Below are positions 49,722 through 60,138 of a stretch of DNA of 64,000 nt, piece after piece. How positions within the stretch are numbered: the first letter of the stretch is position 1; the number at the start of each line of letters is the position of its first letter. Source of the DNA: Candidatus Kapaibacterium sp. (GTDB lineage: Bacteria > Bacteroidota > Ignavibacteria > Kapaibacteriales > JAEUSM01); contig JAEUSM010000012.1 in assembly GCA_016788785.1 (NCBI GenBank), positions 170,453 through 234,452 on the forward strand, read 5' to 3'. The position numbers and the translations under genes were made by a program. The notes below the pieces were generated by a model, which saw only the letters and a program-made list of their open reading frames with translations, made no database searches and was not told where the DNA came from.

Positions 49722-51302
49722 ATGAATAGAAGAGGACTATTTCAATCCTTGATGGGATTGCAATCCACAAATCTAACGGATGTACCGACAACGCAAACAG
49801 TCAAATCTGTTGCAGATATGTCAGAGAAAACTTCACCACTTACTCGACATGAAGCAACGCATTTATTACGCAGAGTTACGTTTGGTCCTACACCAGAGTT
49901 AGTCAATCAAATTACGGGCAAAACGCCCCGTGAAGCTGTAGAATTATTGTTAGGTCCTGATGATGTAACTCCTTCAACAACTCCTGGTCCTTGGATTGAC
50001 AATCCGAATGAAAACCCTGAAGGAATTGGATCTGCAGAGTTGAAAAATCAAATCGAAGGATTGATGCAAAGCAACTATAGATCGTTAGTAAATTGGTGGT
50101 TGGAGCAAATGCGTATTGAAGGCTCAACTGCTTCAGAAAAACTGACGCTATTTTGGTCTGGTCATTTTACTTCAGAGTTTACTTTTGATGAGTATTTTAT
50201 GCCACCGCAATTGTTGTATCGGCAAAATCTACTCATTCGGAAGGACAGATTGCTTAATTTTAAAGCTCTTGTTGAGGATATCACCTTAGACCCTGCTATG
50301 CTTTTTTATTTAGGTGGGGTTCAAAATAACAAAGGGAAACCAAACGAAAATTATGCTCGTGAATTAATGGAACTCTATACATGTGGTATTGGTTTTTACA
50401 CTGAAGGTGATGTCAAAGAAGCAGCTCGAGTTCTGACTGGTTGGAGAGCTAATGGATTTTTGTATGAACCGTATCCAAATGGATATTTTAAGACATATTT
50501 CTTTCCTCAAGCTCATGATGTTGAAGCAAAACAATTTATGGGTGAAACCATTCCTTCTAGGACTACCGATAGTAATAATGAATCTCAAGTTCGCGAACAA
50601 GAAGTACGTGTATTGATTAACATTTTGTTTGATAAACGTGCTAATGCTATTGCACGATTTATTTCAAGAAAAATGTATAACTTTTTTGTTTACAGCAATG
50701 GAGCAGAAGTTGATGAAAATGCTTTAACAGAAATGTCAAATACCTTTGTTTCTAATAACTTTTTGATTCGACCATTATTAGTAAAACTTTTCACCTCAAA
50801 TCATTTCTATTCAACAGAAGTGATGGGTGTACAAATCAAAACACCTGCAGAATTTCTTATTGGTATGCAACGTTCTATTGGAACTGCACTTTCTAATACA
50901 ATAGCAACAATGGTACAATTGAACCAAGAACTAATGGATCCGCCTGATGTTAGTGGTTGGCCTGGATATAGAACTTGGATTAGTACTGCTACTTACCCTA
51001 CACGAAGAAATGTTGCAGAATCGTATTTCCGTGGATTATCTGACACAGTTTTGAATCAATTTATTCGAAAATTTCCAGATTATACGAATGTACGTACTTT
51101 AGCAAAAGACCTCATTTCGTATTTTTTACCTGTTGCAGTTTCCACAACTCGAGAAGAATTTTATACCCAAGAATTATTAGGAAATACTCTCGATTTTGAT
51201 TACGAATGGCCAACTATTTTAAACGACCCAGTTCGAACAGCAAGAGGAGTGAGAAATATGTTAGTCTCAATGTCTAAAGCACCTGATTTTCAACTATGTT
51301 AA
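49722..51302 (+). CDS. DUF1800 family protein
   Basis: A 526-residue protein. Family blocks: LTRHEATHLLRRVTFGPTPE, LFWSGHFTSEF, NYARELMELYTCGIG, AARVLTGW, and PPDVSGWPGYRTWISTATY near the C-terminus. DUF1800 proteins are exported or periplasmic and nearly always pair with a DUF1501 gene, here 13 bp downstream. Some relatives carry Tat signals; here the N-terminus is MNRRGLFQSLMG without a clear hydrophobic stretch. Molecular function is not known. Confidence 0.9.
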   Translation: MNRRGLFQSLMGLQSTNLTDVPTTQTVKSVADMSEKTSPLTRHEATHLLRRVTFGPTPELVNQITGKTPREAVELLLGPDDVTPSTTPGPWIDNPNENPEGIGSAELKNQIEGLMQSNYRSLVNWWLEQMRIEGSTASEKLTLFWSGHFTSEFTFDEYFMPPQLLYRQNLLIRKDRLLNFKALVEDITLDPAMLFYLGGVQNNKGKPNENYARELMELYTCGIGFYTEGDVKEAARVLTGWRANGFLYEPYPNGYFKTYFFPQAHDVEAKQFMGETIPSRTTDSNNESQVREQEVRVLINILFDKRANAIARFISRKMYNFFVYSNGAEVDENALTEMSNTFVSNNFLIRPLLVKLFTSNHFYSTEVMGVQIKTPAEFLIGMQRSIGTALSNTIATMVQLNQELMDPPDVSGWPGYRTWISTATYPTRRNVAESYFRGLSDTVLNQFIRKFPDYTNVRTLAKDLISYFLPVAVSTTREEFYTQELLGNTLDFDYEWPTILNDPVRTARGVRNMLVSMSKAPDFQLC

Positions 51303-51315
51303 GAAAGTAATCCCA

Positions 51316-52890
51316 ATGAATAGAAGATCATTTTTACAAAAATCCGCAATAGCCACAGCAGCAGCTCCAACTATAATTGGAGGTATGCCCTTACTTGCTT
51401 CATCACCTTCGAGTGCTTTGGGCTCAAACTTTATGAACAATGATAATATTGTGATTATCATCCAATTGTTCGGAGGCAATGATGGTTTGAATACCATTGT
51501 TCCTGCTGAAGATGACAATTATTATAATTTACGCCCCGGAATTTCCGTAGTAAAAGATACTGCAGTACGTATATTAGGTTCAGATGTATTTTTGCATCCT
51601 GCATTAGTGGAAAATGTTCATAATGGAGGAATGCTCAATTTGTTAGAACAAGGAAATTTAGCAGTTATTGAAAATGTTGGTTACGAAAATCCAAATTTAT
51701 CCCATTTCCGTTCAACCGATATTTGGCTTTCAGGAATCAATTCTTCAAATCCTGATGTACGTTTAGATACTGGTTGGGTGGGACGTTACTTTGAAAGAAA
51801 TTTGACAAACTTTCCATTAGTGATACCTGAAGATCCATTAGCAATCCAAATTGGTGGTTCATTATCAATGTTGCTTAAATCACAATCAGGTGATATGGGA
51901 ATTACATTACGTGATCCAGATTCCTTTTTCCAAAAAGGTGCTGGTTTAACACCAGACGAAGATTATTTCGACCCTGCAACGAACAACTATCAAGAAGAAT
52001 TTAATTTCATCCGAACAATTGCAAAACAATCTGATGTTTATTCCCAAAAAGTGAAAGCCGCTTTTGATAAAGGTACAAATGTTGTAAATTATTCTCAAGG
52101 TTTTGCACAACAATTACGATTGATATCGAGATTGATTTCTGGAGGATTAAAATCCAAGGTCTATATGTGCTTTATGGGTGGTTTTGATACCCACGTTCAA
52201 CAGCAACAATCTGATAATCTGGGTTTCCATCCATCATTGCTTAATAACCTATCAAACGGTATTTGTCAATTTATGGATGATGCAATTCAACAAGGATTTG
52301 GTGAAAAGGTTGTTGGTTTGACAATCTCAGAATTTGGACGTAGACCATTCGAAAACGGTTCGCGTGGTACCGATCATGGTGCTGCATCGGTTCAATTTGT
52401 TTTCGGGCGAAATGTTAATGCTGCTGTATACGGAAATCCCCCTGATTTGGAAAACTTTACCAATAATGGTGATATTGTCTATCAAAATGACTACCGTCGA
52501 GTTTATGTTGATATTTTGGAATCTTGGTTCGAAGAAACTCCAGAAACTATTGAGCAAATTTTAGGTGCAAAAGTAAATAGACTTGGAACAATCAAAAAGC
52601 GTGTTACCTCTGTTCCAGAATTAATTGAGCCAGTAAATGGAACTCCATTTGACTTGTACCCTAATCCTTCTCGAGGAAATTCTGTTTGTTCATTTTTATT
52701 AAAACATCCTACAAATGTTTCTTTGACTATTTATGATACAAGAGGTGTGGCAGTCAAAAAAATCTATAATGGACATCTCAATAGTGGATTCCATACAATT
52801 CCTTTGACTGTTGCAAATAGTGGTTCATTTGTCGCAGTATTAGAAGCAAATGGATATCACTATACATCCAATTTTTCTGTAACTCGATAA
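51316..52890 (+). CDS. DUF1501 family protein with Tat signal and T9SS sorting domain
   Basis: A 524-residue protein. The N-terminus MNRRSFLQKSAIATAAAPTI is a twin-arginine signal. The DUF1501 domain (alkaline-phosphatase-like superfamily) shows IIQLFGGNDGLNTIVP, MGGFDTHVQQQQ, and SEFGRRPFENGSRGTDHGAA. The last 80 residues (FDLYPNPSRGNSV to the C-terminus) are a type A sorting domain of the type IX secretion system, so the product is probably delivered to the cell surface after Tat export. The substrate is unknown. Confidence 0.9.
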   Translation: MNRRSFLQKSAIATAAAPTIIGGMPLLASSPSSALGSNFMNNDNIVIIIQLFGGNDGLNTIVPAEDDNYYNLRPGISVVKDTAVRILGSDVFLHPALVENVHNGGMLNLLEQGNLAVIENVGYENPNLSHFRSTDIWLSGINSSNPDVRLDTGWVGRYFERNLTNFPLVIPEDPLAIQIGGSLSMLLKSQSGDMGITLRDPDSFFQKGAGLTPDEDYFDPATNNYQEEFNFIRTIAKQSDVYSQKVKAAFDKGTNVVNYSQGFAQQLRLISRLISGGLKSKVYMCFMGGFDTHVQQQQSDNLGFHPSLLNNLSNGICQFMDDAIQQGFGEKVVGLTISEFGRRPFENGSRGTDHGAASVQFVFGRNVNAAVYGNPPDLENFTNNGDIVYQNDYRRVYVDILESWFEETPETIEQILGAKVNRLGTIKKRVTSVPELIEPVNGTPFDLYPNPSRGNSVCSFLLKHPTNVSLTIYDTRGVAVKKIYNGHLNSGFHTIPLTVANSGSFVAVLEANGYHYTSNFSVTR

Positions 52891-52902
52891 AGTAGGTTTA
52901 TT

Positions 52903-55900
52903 TTGAAATCAATTATACTGTTTTTATTTGTTCTATTTCTTTCAAAAGTAGAAATATTCTCACAAGTTGCGAGTTGTGACAATCCACGTGATTGTATCGG
53001 AAGAGCCTTAACTTTAACTGTTAGTTCGGGTCGTGGTGCACATTATGTTGATATAGATAAAACTGCTCGTCAATTACAGTTGAGTACGTCAATGACAGTA
53101 GAAATGTGGATGAATCCTACTCGCCAAGCAGGTTCTAAAGTGTATGTTGCAGGTTTATGGGGCCCAGGAAATGATGACAATGATCAATGGGTTTTGTATT
53201 TTGATTCCAACGACAATTTAGTGTTTGAAATCAACGGTACTGGACCAAAATTGCGTTCTGTTGATAATACTATCCTCTCAATTCCTGGTTCTACATTGTA
53301 TAATAGATGGTCACACGTAGCAGCAGTATTTAATGGACAAAATCAACGAATATATCTGTATATCGATGGTGTTGTTGTAGATAGTGCAAGAAATGCAACC
53401 TACCCTGCAACCCAACTTCGACCATTAGAACGCCCTGAATTATTAACGCAAATCGCAAGTACTAATAGCCTTTCTGATAATGCTTCCAATAGAACATTTC
53501 GTGGACAAATAGATGAATTTCGTATGTGGAATACTGTTCGTACACCAACACAAATACTTTGTAATCGAGATTTATCGCTGAATGGAAATGAAGCTGGGTT
53601 AATTTTATATTATCGTTTTAACGAACAATCATCAAACTTTACCTTGTGTGATGCTTCAAATGGTAATAGTACTGGTCGTGCCAGAAGTGGTGCATCATGT
53701 CAAAATAGTACTCGAACAAGTTTATTACGAGTCTCTGCAATTCCAACACAAGTTCGAGATACTATTCGTTGTGTCAATACTCAATCTTGGCAATTTACTA
53801 TTTTAGACACAACTATTTGTGGAAGTACTGTTAATTTTGCTCTTACTGGTCCTGATGCTTCTAGTTTTCGCGTTTCACAACCGAATGCTACATTAACTCC
53901 TGGCGTTCCAATTACGATAACCGTAACTTATACAGGCTCAACTGTTGGAAATTTACGGGCAAATCTACAGGTGAGACCAACAAATCGATGTGGGAATACA
54001 GTCTCAATTCCACTTATTATAACAAGAATTACTGAGTTAAGTTATTCTCGATCCTCAATAGCTTTTGATACTCTTTATGCAAATTGTGTTGAAAAACCTT
54101 CAGAAGATTCTATCTTTAGAATTTGTAATAACTCTGCATTAGTAGGTAATGCTCGTCCAATTACGATTACTGATTTTCAAAATGCAAGACCAGGTATTTT
54201 TCAGATTATACCATCGATTCCTTTACCTATAACTTTAGCGCCAGGACAATGTGTCGATGTAACTGTACGATTCTTCTCAAGAGATTCGTCAGCTACTTAT
54301 ATTGATTCCATAAGAATATTATCTACAGATCAATGTCCACCTGGTTATGCACAAGTCAATCTATCAGGAAGAGTACAAGAAGTATTGGCAATACGTACAC
54401 CAAGTTCATTAACCGGTAGAGTAGATTCGATGAATTTTGGAACTACCTGTGTTGATTGGGCAAGTGATGTACAAGAATATACTTGGCAAAATTTAACTGG
54501 TGAACCTATTGTTTTAGAATCAGTTTCAGTACCGCCAAATTTCATACATAAACAATTTAGCTATCCTCTTACTTTGGATCCAGCTACAGGGTATCGTCCA
54601 AATTGGATACGTATGATACCAACGGTCAGTGGAAATATCCGTGATTCAGTTGTTTTTACAACTCGTGTGGGTGGATGTACTATTCGTAAAAAAATCATAG
54701 TAAAAGGTCGTGGATTCGAACCAGAAGTTACTTGGTCAACGCAAACAGTTGATTTTGGACAAGTTATTGTAGGTCAATCTGCGACTCAAAATGTAGTTGT
54801 TACTAATACTGGTGTTGATACCTTACGACTTTCTTTCTTCTTGCGTCGTGGTGAAGCTTATTTCCTGACAGGATCACAAGGAACTGTTCTTTTACCAGGT
54901 CAAACACGCTCGATTCCTATTACGTTTACTCCATTAGTAGACTCTACCTATCCTGATGAAATCTGTTTTTACGAGCAACGTTGTTTCATTACGCAATGTA
55001 TTCCGGTAACTGGCATAGGTATTAAACAAATCTATCAATACGAGCCTATAGTGATGAGAACAGAGAATGTCTTAGGTTGTTCATCAGAATTAGATACATT
55101 AGATATTCGAAATATTTCAACGTCTAATCAGGTGTTATCGAATTTAGTATTTGATAATCCAACAAATAGATTTCAGTTAGTTTCTCCTGCAACTTTACCA
55201 ACAAGTATTTCATTACAACCAAATGAAATTACTCGTTTTATATTCCGATATACACCGAATGATATAACTCGCGATAGAGCTGACAGAGCATATATTCGTT
55301 ATCAAACTCTTGGCTCACCAGTAGTTAATTGGGCTGCTTCCATGATTGGACTTTCCCAAACACCAAGATTTTTAGTAACAGATTTTACGCAATATGGTAC
55401 GTTAGAAGTTGGTGATTCAAAGGTAGATACCTTACTCATAGAAAATACCTCTGCAATTGCGGCGAATGTAAATAATGTAATATTACCGAATGGATATACA
55501 TTGGTTGGAACATCAAGACCAATTCCGACGTTGTTACAACCAAGAGATTCTATTCTTGCATTTGTCCAATTTGCTCCAAATTCAGTACAAACCTTTGCAG
55601 GTAGGGTCGTTGTTCAATCAGATGCACCATGTGCAAGAACTGACTCGGGTTCTGTTGACGGAAAAGGTGTTATCATTCAATTAGATGCTCCTATTTCATT
55701 AATCAATTTTGGTTTCACGAAACCTTGTGAATGTAAGACACGTGAGATACCACTATTAAATCAATCGTTAGTCCATCCAATGACTATAGATAGTATTTGG
55801 ATTGACGATACAAGAGTAACTAATGGTACTCCAGAGTTGTTTTCTTGGTTTTCTACATATTCTCCTAATGGTACGTATCCATATCAAATTCCTCCTTTAG

Positions 55901-57960
55901 GAAGAGATACATTGAGAATTGTATATTGTCCAAATACACCTTCATTACCTCAATTCTTAAATTCTGCCGCAAGACTACACATACAGGCTTCAGGTTCAGG
56001 ATGGAATTCTAAATATGAAGTGTTTTTAGCTGGAAAACGAATGTTGCTTATGGAGCCAAATCCAACGACAGTTGGCTTCCCAGATACTCGTGTAGATACT
56101 AATGCAAATCCAATTAGCGTTGATGTAACTATTCCAGGAGTTAATGTTAATCCAGATCAACCCAAAATTGTCATTGATTCTATAACCTTTGAACCTGAAG
56201 AGAGAGTCTTTACAGTTAGAGAACGAAATAATCTTCCTTTCCCGATTACATTAGATTCATTGACTGGAAATGAATTTGTCGTTGACTTCTATCCTCGTGC
56301 ACCAAGATTGTATACTGCAAAAATGATACTTCATTTGTCTGAACCGTGCGTTGATAGGGATACGACAATTCTCGTACGAGGTAGAGGATTTGCACCAGCT
56401 TTTGGTTTGTCAATGACATTTGACTCTACGTTGACAAATGCAACTCTTGATACGTTCAAAATGACAACCTGTGATACTATTTCGATTCCGTTGTATTCTA
56501 CTCGAGAAATACCTGCAAATCTTGCTGATATTTCCTTTAGAATGCGATACGATACAAATGCAATTCGGTTGTTGGATATTGATTCTGAGTATTTGAAACG
56601 TCCTGGATGCTTAGCAGATACTTTTTCTAGTTTGTTACTTCAACCGGGCTATTTTGTAACCGATTTACAGTCTGGAATTGGTAAGTCTATCTTACTCAAA
56701 AATTACTGTCAATTTGATTCAACAACTCCACTGGCAGTCTTTAGATTTGTGTCCAATGATGGAAATCGTGCTGTTGTTCGATTGGATATTGATTCGGTGC
56801 AATTTGATACAGAAGGAATATTATATTTCCAAATTGTTGCTGGTAATAGTTTTGGTTTTATACAAGTGTTAAAAGCAGATCTTGCGATTGAAACACCAAT
56901 TCAATTTGATTCAGTTCGAATCTTGGATTGTGTAACAAGGCAAATTGTCTTTAGAAATACTGGCGATGTACCAATTCAAGTTCGGTCATTATCACAACTT
57001 CAAAATGGAGATGTTCAAATGATTTTAGACCCTAATTTGTTGAATACCTTTGTTCAACCTGGTGATACTATTTCTGCATTGGTACAATTCTGTCCTCGTT
57101 CAAAACAAAGTTTTGATACTTTGGCGTATGCTGGTGGTGTCTCGCTCAGTCCACTTGGAAAAATATCAGCTTGTGCATTTGGTGATTCAACTACTGTTAG
57201 TGGAATTGGATATCCAACTCCATTAGAATTGCAATATGTGCCTTCTATTAGCTTTACACCTGTAACGCCAAGTAGAGGAATGATTACAGATACTGTTACT
57301 ATTCCTTTAATGATTGATACAGATGTTTCATTGTTTTTACGAGATACTACTTTTTGGTTGCAGAAAGTTCGATTTAATGTCGATTTTACTTATAACCCTC
57401 GGGTTCTAAAGTTTATTGGTTATACATCAACAATCTTTCCTGCTCCAACTGTTATAGAACAAAAAGGATTAATTCGTTACAATTTTAGAGATGTTGATTC
57501 TTTGAAGGCAGGTCAATTAGCCGAAATGAAGTTTGTTGTTATGGTTCCTGATTCTACCGTATCAGAATTACGCTCAATTCCTTGGGGATTTGACACAGAT
57601 TCATTAAAATTCTTGGAAGTGACAACAGTCGATGGACCGACCTATTTTTCAGTTGATGGAATGTGTAACCTTACAACTATCAAATTTGTTGATGCTGGTC
57701 CAAGTGCATTGAATGTCTATCCTTTGCCAACCAAAGACGAAGTTACTATCGAATTTACTAATCCTGAAAAACAAACAGTAAGCGTAACAATATTTTCTCA
57801 AAATGGAGAAAAAGTAGTAAACTTATTGTCTAAAGAATTATTAAGTTTAGGTTCTTACAGATTAAAGTATAATTTGAAAGATACTCCATCTGGAAACTAT
57901 CGAATTGTATTTGAAACGAAAGAAAAGATTCTTTCTGAACCTTTAATTCTTATAAAATAA
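52903..57960 (+). CDS. Large secreted LamG / choice-of-anchor D surface protein
   Basis: A 1685-residue protein with a TTG start and signal peptide (ILFLFVLFLSKVEIFSQ). A LamG/concanavalin-like domain spans about residues 35-240 (MTVEMWMNPTRQ, WSHVAAVFNGQNQRIYLYIDG). Many immunoglobulin-like ~110-residue choice-of-anchor D/ASPM-Hydin-type units follow (VDFGQVIVGQSATQNVVVTNTG), then a cohesin-like segment near 1480-1560. The C-terminal LNVYPLPTKDEVTIEF domain is a T9SS sorting signal. It is likely a long surface adhesin and is downstream of the DUF1501 gene by 12 bp. Confidence 0.85.
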   Translation: MKSIILFLFVLFLSKVEIFSQVASCDNPRDCIGRALTLTVSSGRGAHYVDIDKTARQLQLSTSMTVEMWMNPTRQAGSKVYVAGLWGPGNDDNDQWVLYFDSNDNLVFEINGTGPKLRSVDNTILSIPGSTLYNRWSHVAAVFNGQNQRIYLYIDGVVVDSARNATYPATQLRPLERPELLTQIASTNSLSDNASNRTFRGQIDEFRMWNTVRTPTQILCNRDLSLNGNEAGLILYYRFNEQSSNFTLCDASNGNSTGRARSGASCQNSTRTSLLRVSAIPTQVRDTIRCVNTQSWQFTILDTTICGSTVNFALTGPDASSFRVSQPNATLTPGVPITITVTYTGSTVGNLRANLQVRPTNRCGNTVSIPLIITRITELSYSRSSIAFDTLYANCVEKPSEDSIFRICNNSALVGNARPITITDFQNARPGIFQIIPSIPLPITLAPGQCVDVTVRFFSRDSSATYIDSIRILSTDQCPPGYAQVNLSGRVQEVLAIRTPSSLTGRVDSMNFGTTCVDWASDVQEYTWQNLTGEPIVLESVSVPPNFIHKQFSYPLTLDPATGYRPNWIRMIPTVSGNIRDSVVFTTRVGGCTIRKKIIVKGRGFEPEVTWSTQTVDFGQVIVGQSATQNVVVTNTGVDTLRLSFFLRRGEAYFLTGSQGTVLLPGQTRSIPITFTPLVDSTYPDEICFYEQRCFITQCIPVTGIGIKQIYQYEPIVMRTENVLGCSSELDTLDIRNISTSNQVLSNLVFDNPTNRFQLVSPATLPTSISLQPNEITRFIFRYTPNDITRDRADRAYIRYQTLGSPVVNWAASMIGLSQTPRFLVTDFTQYGTLEVGDSKVDTLLIENTSAIAANVNNVILPNGYTLVGTSRPIPTLLQPRDSILAFVQFAPNSVQTFAGRVVVQSDAPCARTDSGSVDGKGVIIQLDAPISLINFGFTKPCECKTREIPLLNQSLVHPMTIDSIWIDDTRVTNGTPELFSWFSTYSPNGTYPYQIPPLGRDTLRIVYCPNTPSLPQFLNSAARLHIQASGSGWNSKYEVFLAGKRMLLMEPNPTTVGFPDTRVDTNANPISVDVTIPGVNVNPDQPKIVIDSITFEPEERVFTVRERNNLPFPITLDSLTGNEFVVDFYPRAPRLYTAKMILHLSEPCVDRDTTILVRGRGFAPAFGLSMTFDSTLTNATLDTFKMTTCDTISIPLYSTREIPANLADISFRMRYDTNAIRLLDIDSEYLKRPGCLADTFSSLLLQPGYFVTDLQSGIGKSILLKNYCQFDSTTPLAVFRFVSNDGNRAVVRLDIDSVQFDTEGILYFQIVAGNSFGFIQVLKADLAIETPIQFDSVRILDCVTRQIVFRNTGDVPIQVRSLSQLQNGDVQMILDPNLLNTFVQPGDTISALVQFCPRSKQSFDTLAYAGGVSLSPLGKISACAFGDSTTVSGIGYPTPLELQYVPSISFTPVTPSRGMITDTVTIPLMIDTDVSLFLRDTTFWLQKVRFNVDFTYNPRVLKFIGYTSTIFPAPTVIEQKGLIRYNFRDVDSLKAGQLAEMKFVVMVPDSTVSELRSIPWGFDTDSLKFLEVTTVDGPTYFSVDGMCNLTTIKFVDAGPSALNVYPLPTKDEVTIEFTNPEKQTVSVTIFSQNGEKVVNLLSKELLSLGSYRLKYNLKDTPSGNYRIVFETKEKILSEPLILIK

Positions 57961-57990
57961 ATTCTTCAATTTTTAGTTATATATCCACAG

Positions 57991-58018
57991 CCCTCTATCG
58001 AATTTATAGAGGGTTTTT
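57991..58018 (+). terminator. Terminator after the surface-protein operon
   Basis: CCCTCTAT and ATAGAGGG with a 7-nt loop, followed by TTTTT. Confidence 0.85.
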
Positions 58019-58044
58019 CATTTCAAATTAAACGTTCAATCCTT

Positions 58045-60135
58045 TTGAAATTCTGTTTCATACTCATTTTCTTTCTGGTTATTTGTGTAACAGCAAATTC
58101 TCAATCTGTACATTCATCGTTTGGATTGAATGGTGGTCTTAATTATAATCTCATTTCTTCATCTTTTTCTGAATTGCCAGGTTTTTCTAAACCACCAGCC
58201 ACATTTTCTGCAATCAACGCTATCGGTTTAAATTTGGGAGTGTATTATCAACTTCCAATTTCTGAACGAGTATACATTTTACCGAGACTTTCGTATTTTC
58301 AATCTCCCTCTCAATTAGAAGCATTTGAACCAACAACTTTCATAATCAATGGTAATCCTGTACCAGGGACTTTTCGTCACACAATTTCAGCACAATTGTC
58401 ATCCATTTCATTTGAAGCATTATTAGGGTACAGACTTTTTTCATCATTTGACATTTTTGGAGGAGCTTCAATAGGATATTTTATTGGAAAAGGATTTACT
58501 CAAGAAGAAGAGATATTTTCACCGGATTCAGTGCGTTTTTTGCCTGGAATTACTACTCGTAACCCTCGTTCTGGTGAAATTCCTTCAATGAGTTTGCAGA
58601 GTTTTGCTATTGGTGGTTTTCGAAATACATTTATAAAAAATTCCTATGAAATCGTACCGGAATTAACCTATCATTTTCCTTTTCAATCTCTTACTTCGGC
58701 AGTAGATTGGAAATTGTCGTCTATTAGATTAGGTGTTTCATTAGGCAAAATTCTTCCAAAGGATTCTATTATTAAAAAACCTCTTATGCAATTGTATGAT
58801 ACCGTTTACGTAAGAGATACAGTCATTAAATCCACAAATGATATTTCAAGTTCTGGATTGGTCAAGTTTGATAGAATAAAAAATAGAACTACCAATTTGG
58901 TATCATTGAATGAAGGTACAAATACAGAAAGATATCGTGTTTCTGTTGAAATCCAATATATTCAATTCGAATATTTACAAGAGAAAAAAACAGAAAAGAT
59001 ATTTAAAGAAAAACCTGATTTTGTCATAACAAAAGATCCACAAGGGCTTGAAGTAGTTGAAACTGCAGTTACTATTTACAGAAAAATCCAAAAAGTATCA
59101 ATTCCAGTATTACCTTTTATATTTTTTGAACAAAATTCTTCTGAAATTCCATCAAGATATAAAAGAACTTCTAAAGTAGAATCCTCGATAAATTCGTTAG
59201 AAAACTATTATTCAATTCTTTCTGTAGTTGCATTACGCTTAAAAGAAAATCCAACGACTACTGTAACAATCAGTGGGTATACTTCTAACGAAACAACTGC
59301 TGAACAGTCGCTTGAACTTTCTAAAGCACGTGCAGAATCTGTGAAAAATGCATTGGTTTCTTTGGGAGCAAATCCTTCACAAATAGAATTGAAAAACGGT
59401 TTATTACCACCAAAAAATTCGCGAAATGAATCTGAATTTGGTCATGCTGAAAATCGCAGAGTTGAACTATCTTCAACAAATAATACCATCTTAGCTCCTA
59501 TTGTAATTCAAAAAGTTTACGATGATATATCGCAAACTCCATTGTATTTAAAACCTACATTAAATAACACCCAATTTAAAAAACAAGAATTTGAAATTAT
59601 GTACAATGAAGAGTATAAAAAATACGATATTTCAATGTTAGAGTTAGTCGATAAGAAATCTGCAACATACAGATTCCCAATTTCATTGCTGACAAATTCT
59701 GTTTTTGACAACAATACAATAAAACAAAATGAGGTTTCAGTTTCTCTAATTTCAACATCATCTGATACAACTGAAACTTCTACCAAATCAATAAAAGTGA
59801 TAATTAAAGATACGTCAATAGTAGAAAATGAAGTGCTTTCTGTATTGCTATTTGACTATGATTCTGCAGAAATAACAGAGCAAATGAGACAACAATTACA
59901 ATCGTATACTTCAAGAGATTTTACAAACAAAACCCTAAAATTCATTGGAACAACCGATGTTATTGGCTCTCCACAATATAATAAAGAATTATCTTTGAAG
60001 CGAGCAAATTCTATTTCTACATTGTTTTCAGGAAAAAAAGAAATTATTGGATTTGGTCCTGATGATACGACCTATAACAACAATTTACCGGAAGGTAGAT
60101 TCTATTCCAGAACCGTCAAAATTGAAATACGATAA
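58045..60135 (+). CDS. OmpA-family outer-membrane protein with two OmpA-like domains
   Basis: A 696-residue protein with a TTG start, a signal peptide ending ANSQS, and an N-terminal beta-barrel-like region (GLNGGLNYNLI, GVYYQLPISERVYILPRLSYF) to about residue 235. A first OmpA-like peptidoglycan-binding domain follows (ISGYTSNETTAEQSLELSKARAESVKNAL...NRRVELSS, about 360-480). A second, more divergent one is at the C-terminus (LLFDYDSAEITEQMRQQL...KRANSIS, about 590-690). It probably links outer membrane and cell wall. Confidence 0.83.
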   Translation: MKFCFILIFFLVICVTANSQSVHSSFGLNGGLNYNLISSSFSELPGFSKPPATFSAINAIGLNLGVYYQLPISERVYILPRLSYFQSPSQLEAFEPTTFIINGNPVPGTFRHTISAQLSSISFEALLGYRLFSSFDIFGGASIGYFIGKGFTQEEEIFSPDSVRFLPGITTRNPRSGEIPSMSLQSFAIGGFRNTFIKNSYEIVPELTYHFPFQSLTSAVDWKLSSIRLGVSLGKILPKDSIIKKPLMQLYDTVYVRDTVIKSTNDISSSGLVKFDRIKNRTTNLVSLNEGTNTERYRVSVEIQYIQFEYLQEKKTEKIFKEKPDFVITKDPQGLEVVETAVTIYRKIQKVSIPVLPFIFFEQNSSEIPSRYKRTSKVESSINSLENYYSILSVVALRLKENPTTTVTISGYTSNETTAEQSLELSKARAESVKNALVSLGANPSQIELKNGLLPPKNSRNESEFGHAENRRVELSSTNNTILAPIVIQKVYDDISQTPLYLKPTLNNTQFKKQEFEIMYNEEYKKYDISMLELVDKKSATYRFPISLLTNSVFDNNTIKQNEVSVSLISTSSDTTETSTKSIKVIIKDTSIVENEVLSVLLFDYDSAEITEQMRQQLQSYTSRDFTNKTLKFIGTTDVIGSPQYNKELSLKRANSISTLFSGKKEIIGFGPDDTTYNNNLPEGRFYSRTVKIEIR

Positions 60136-60138
60136 GAT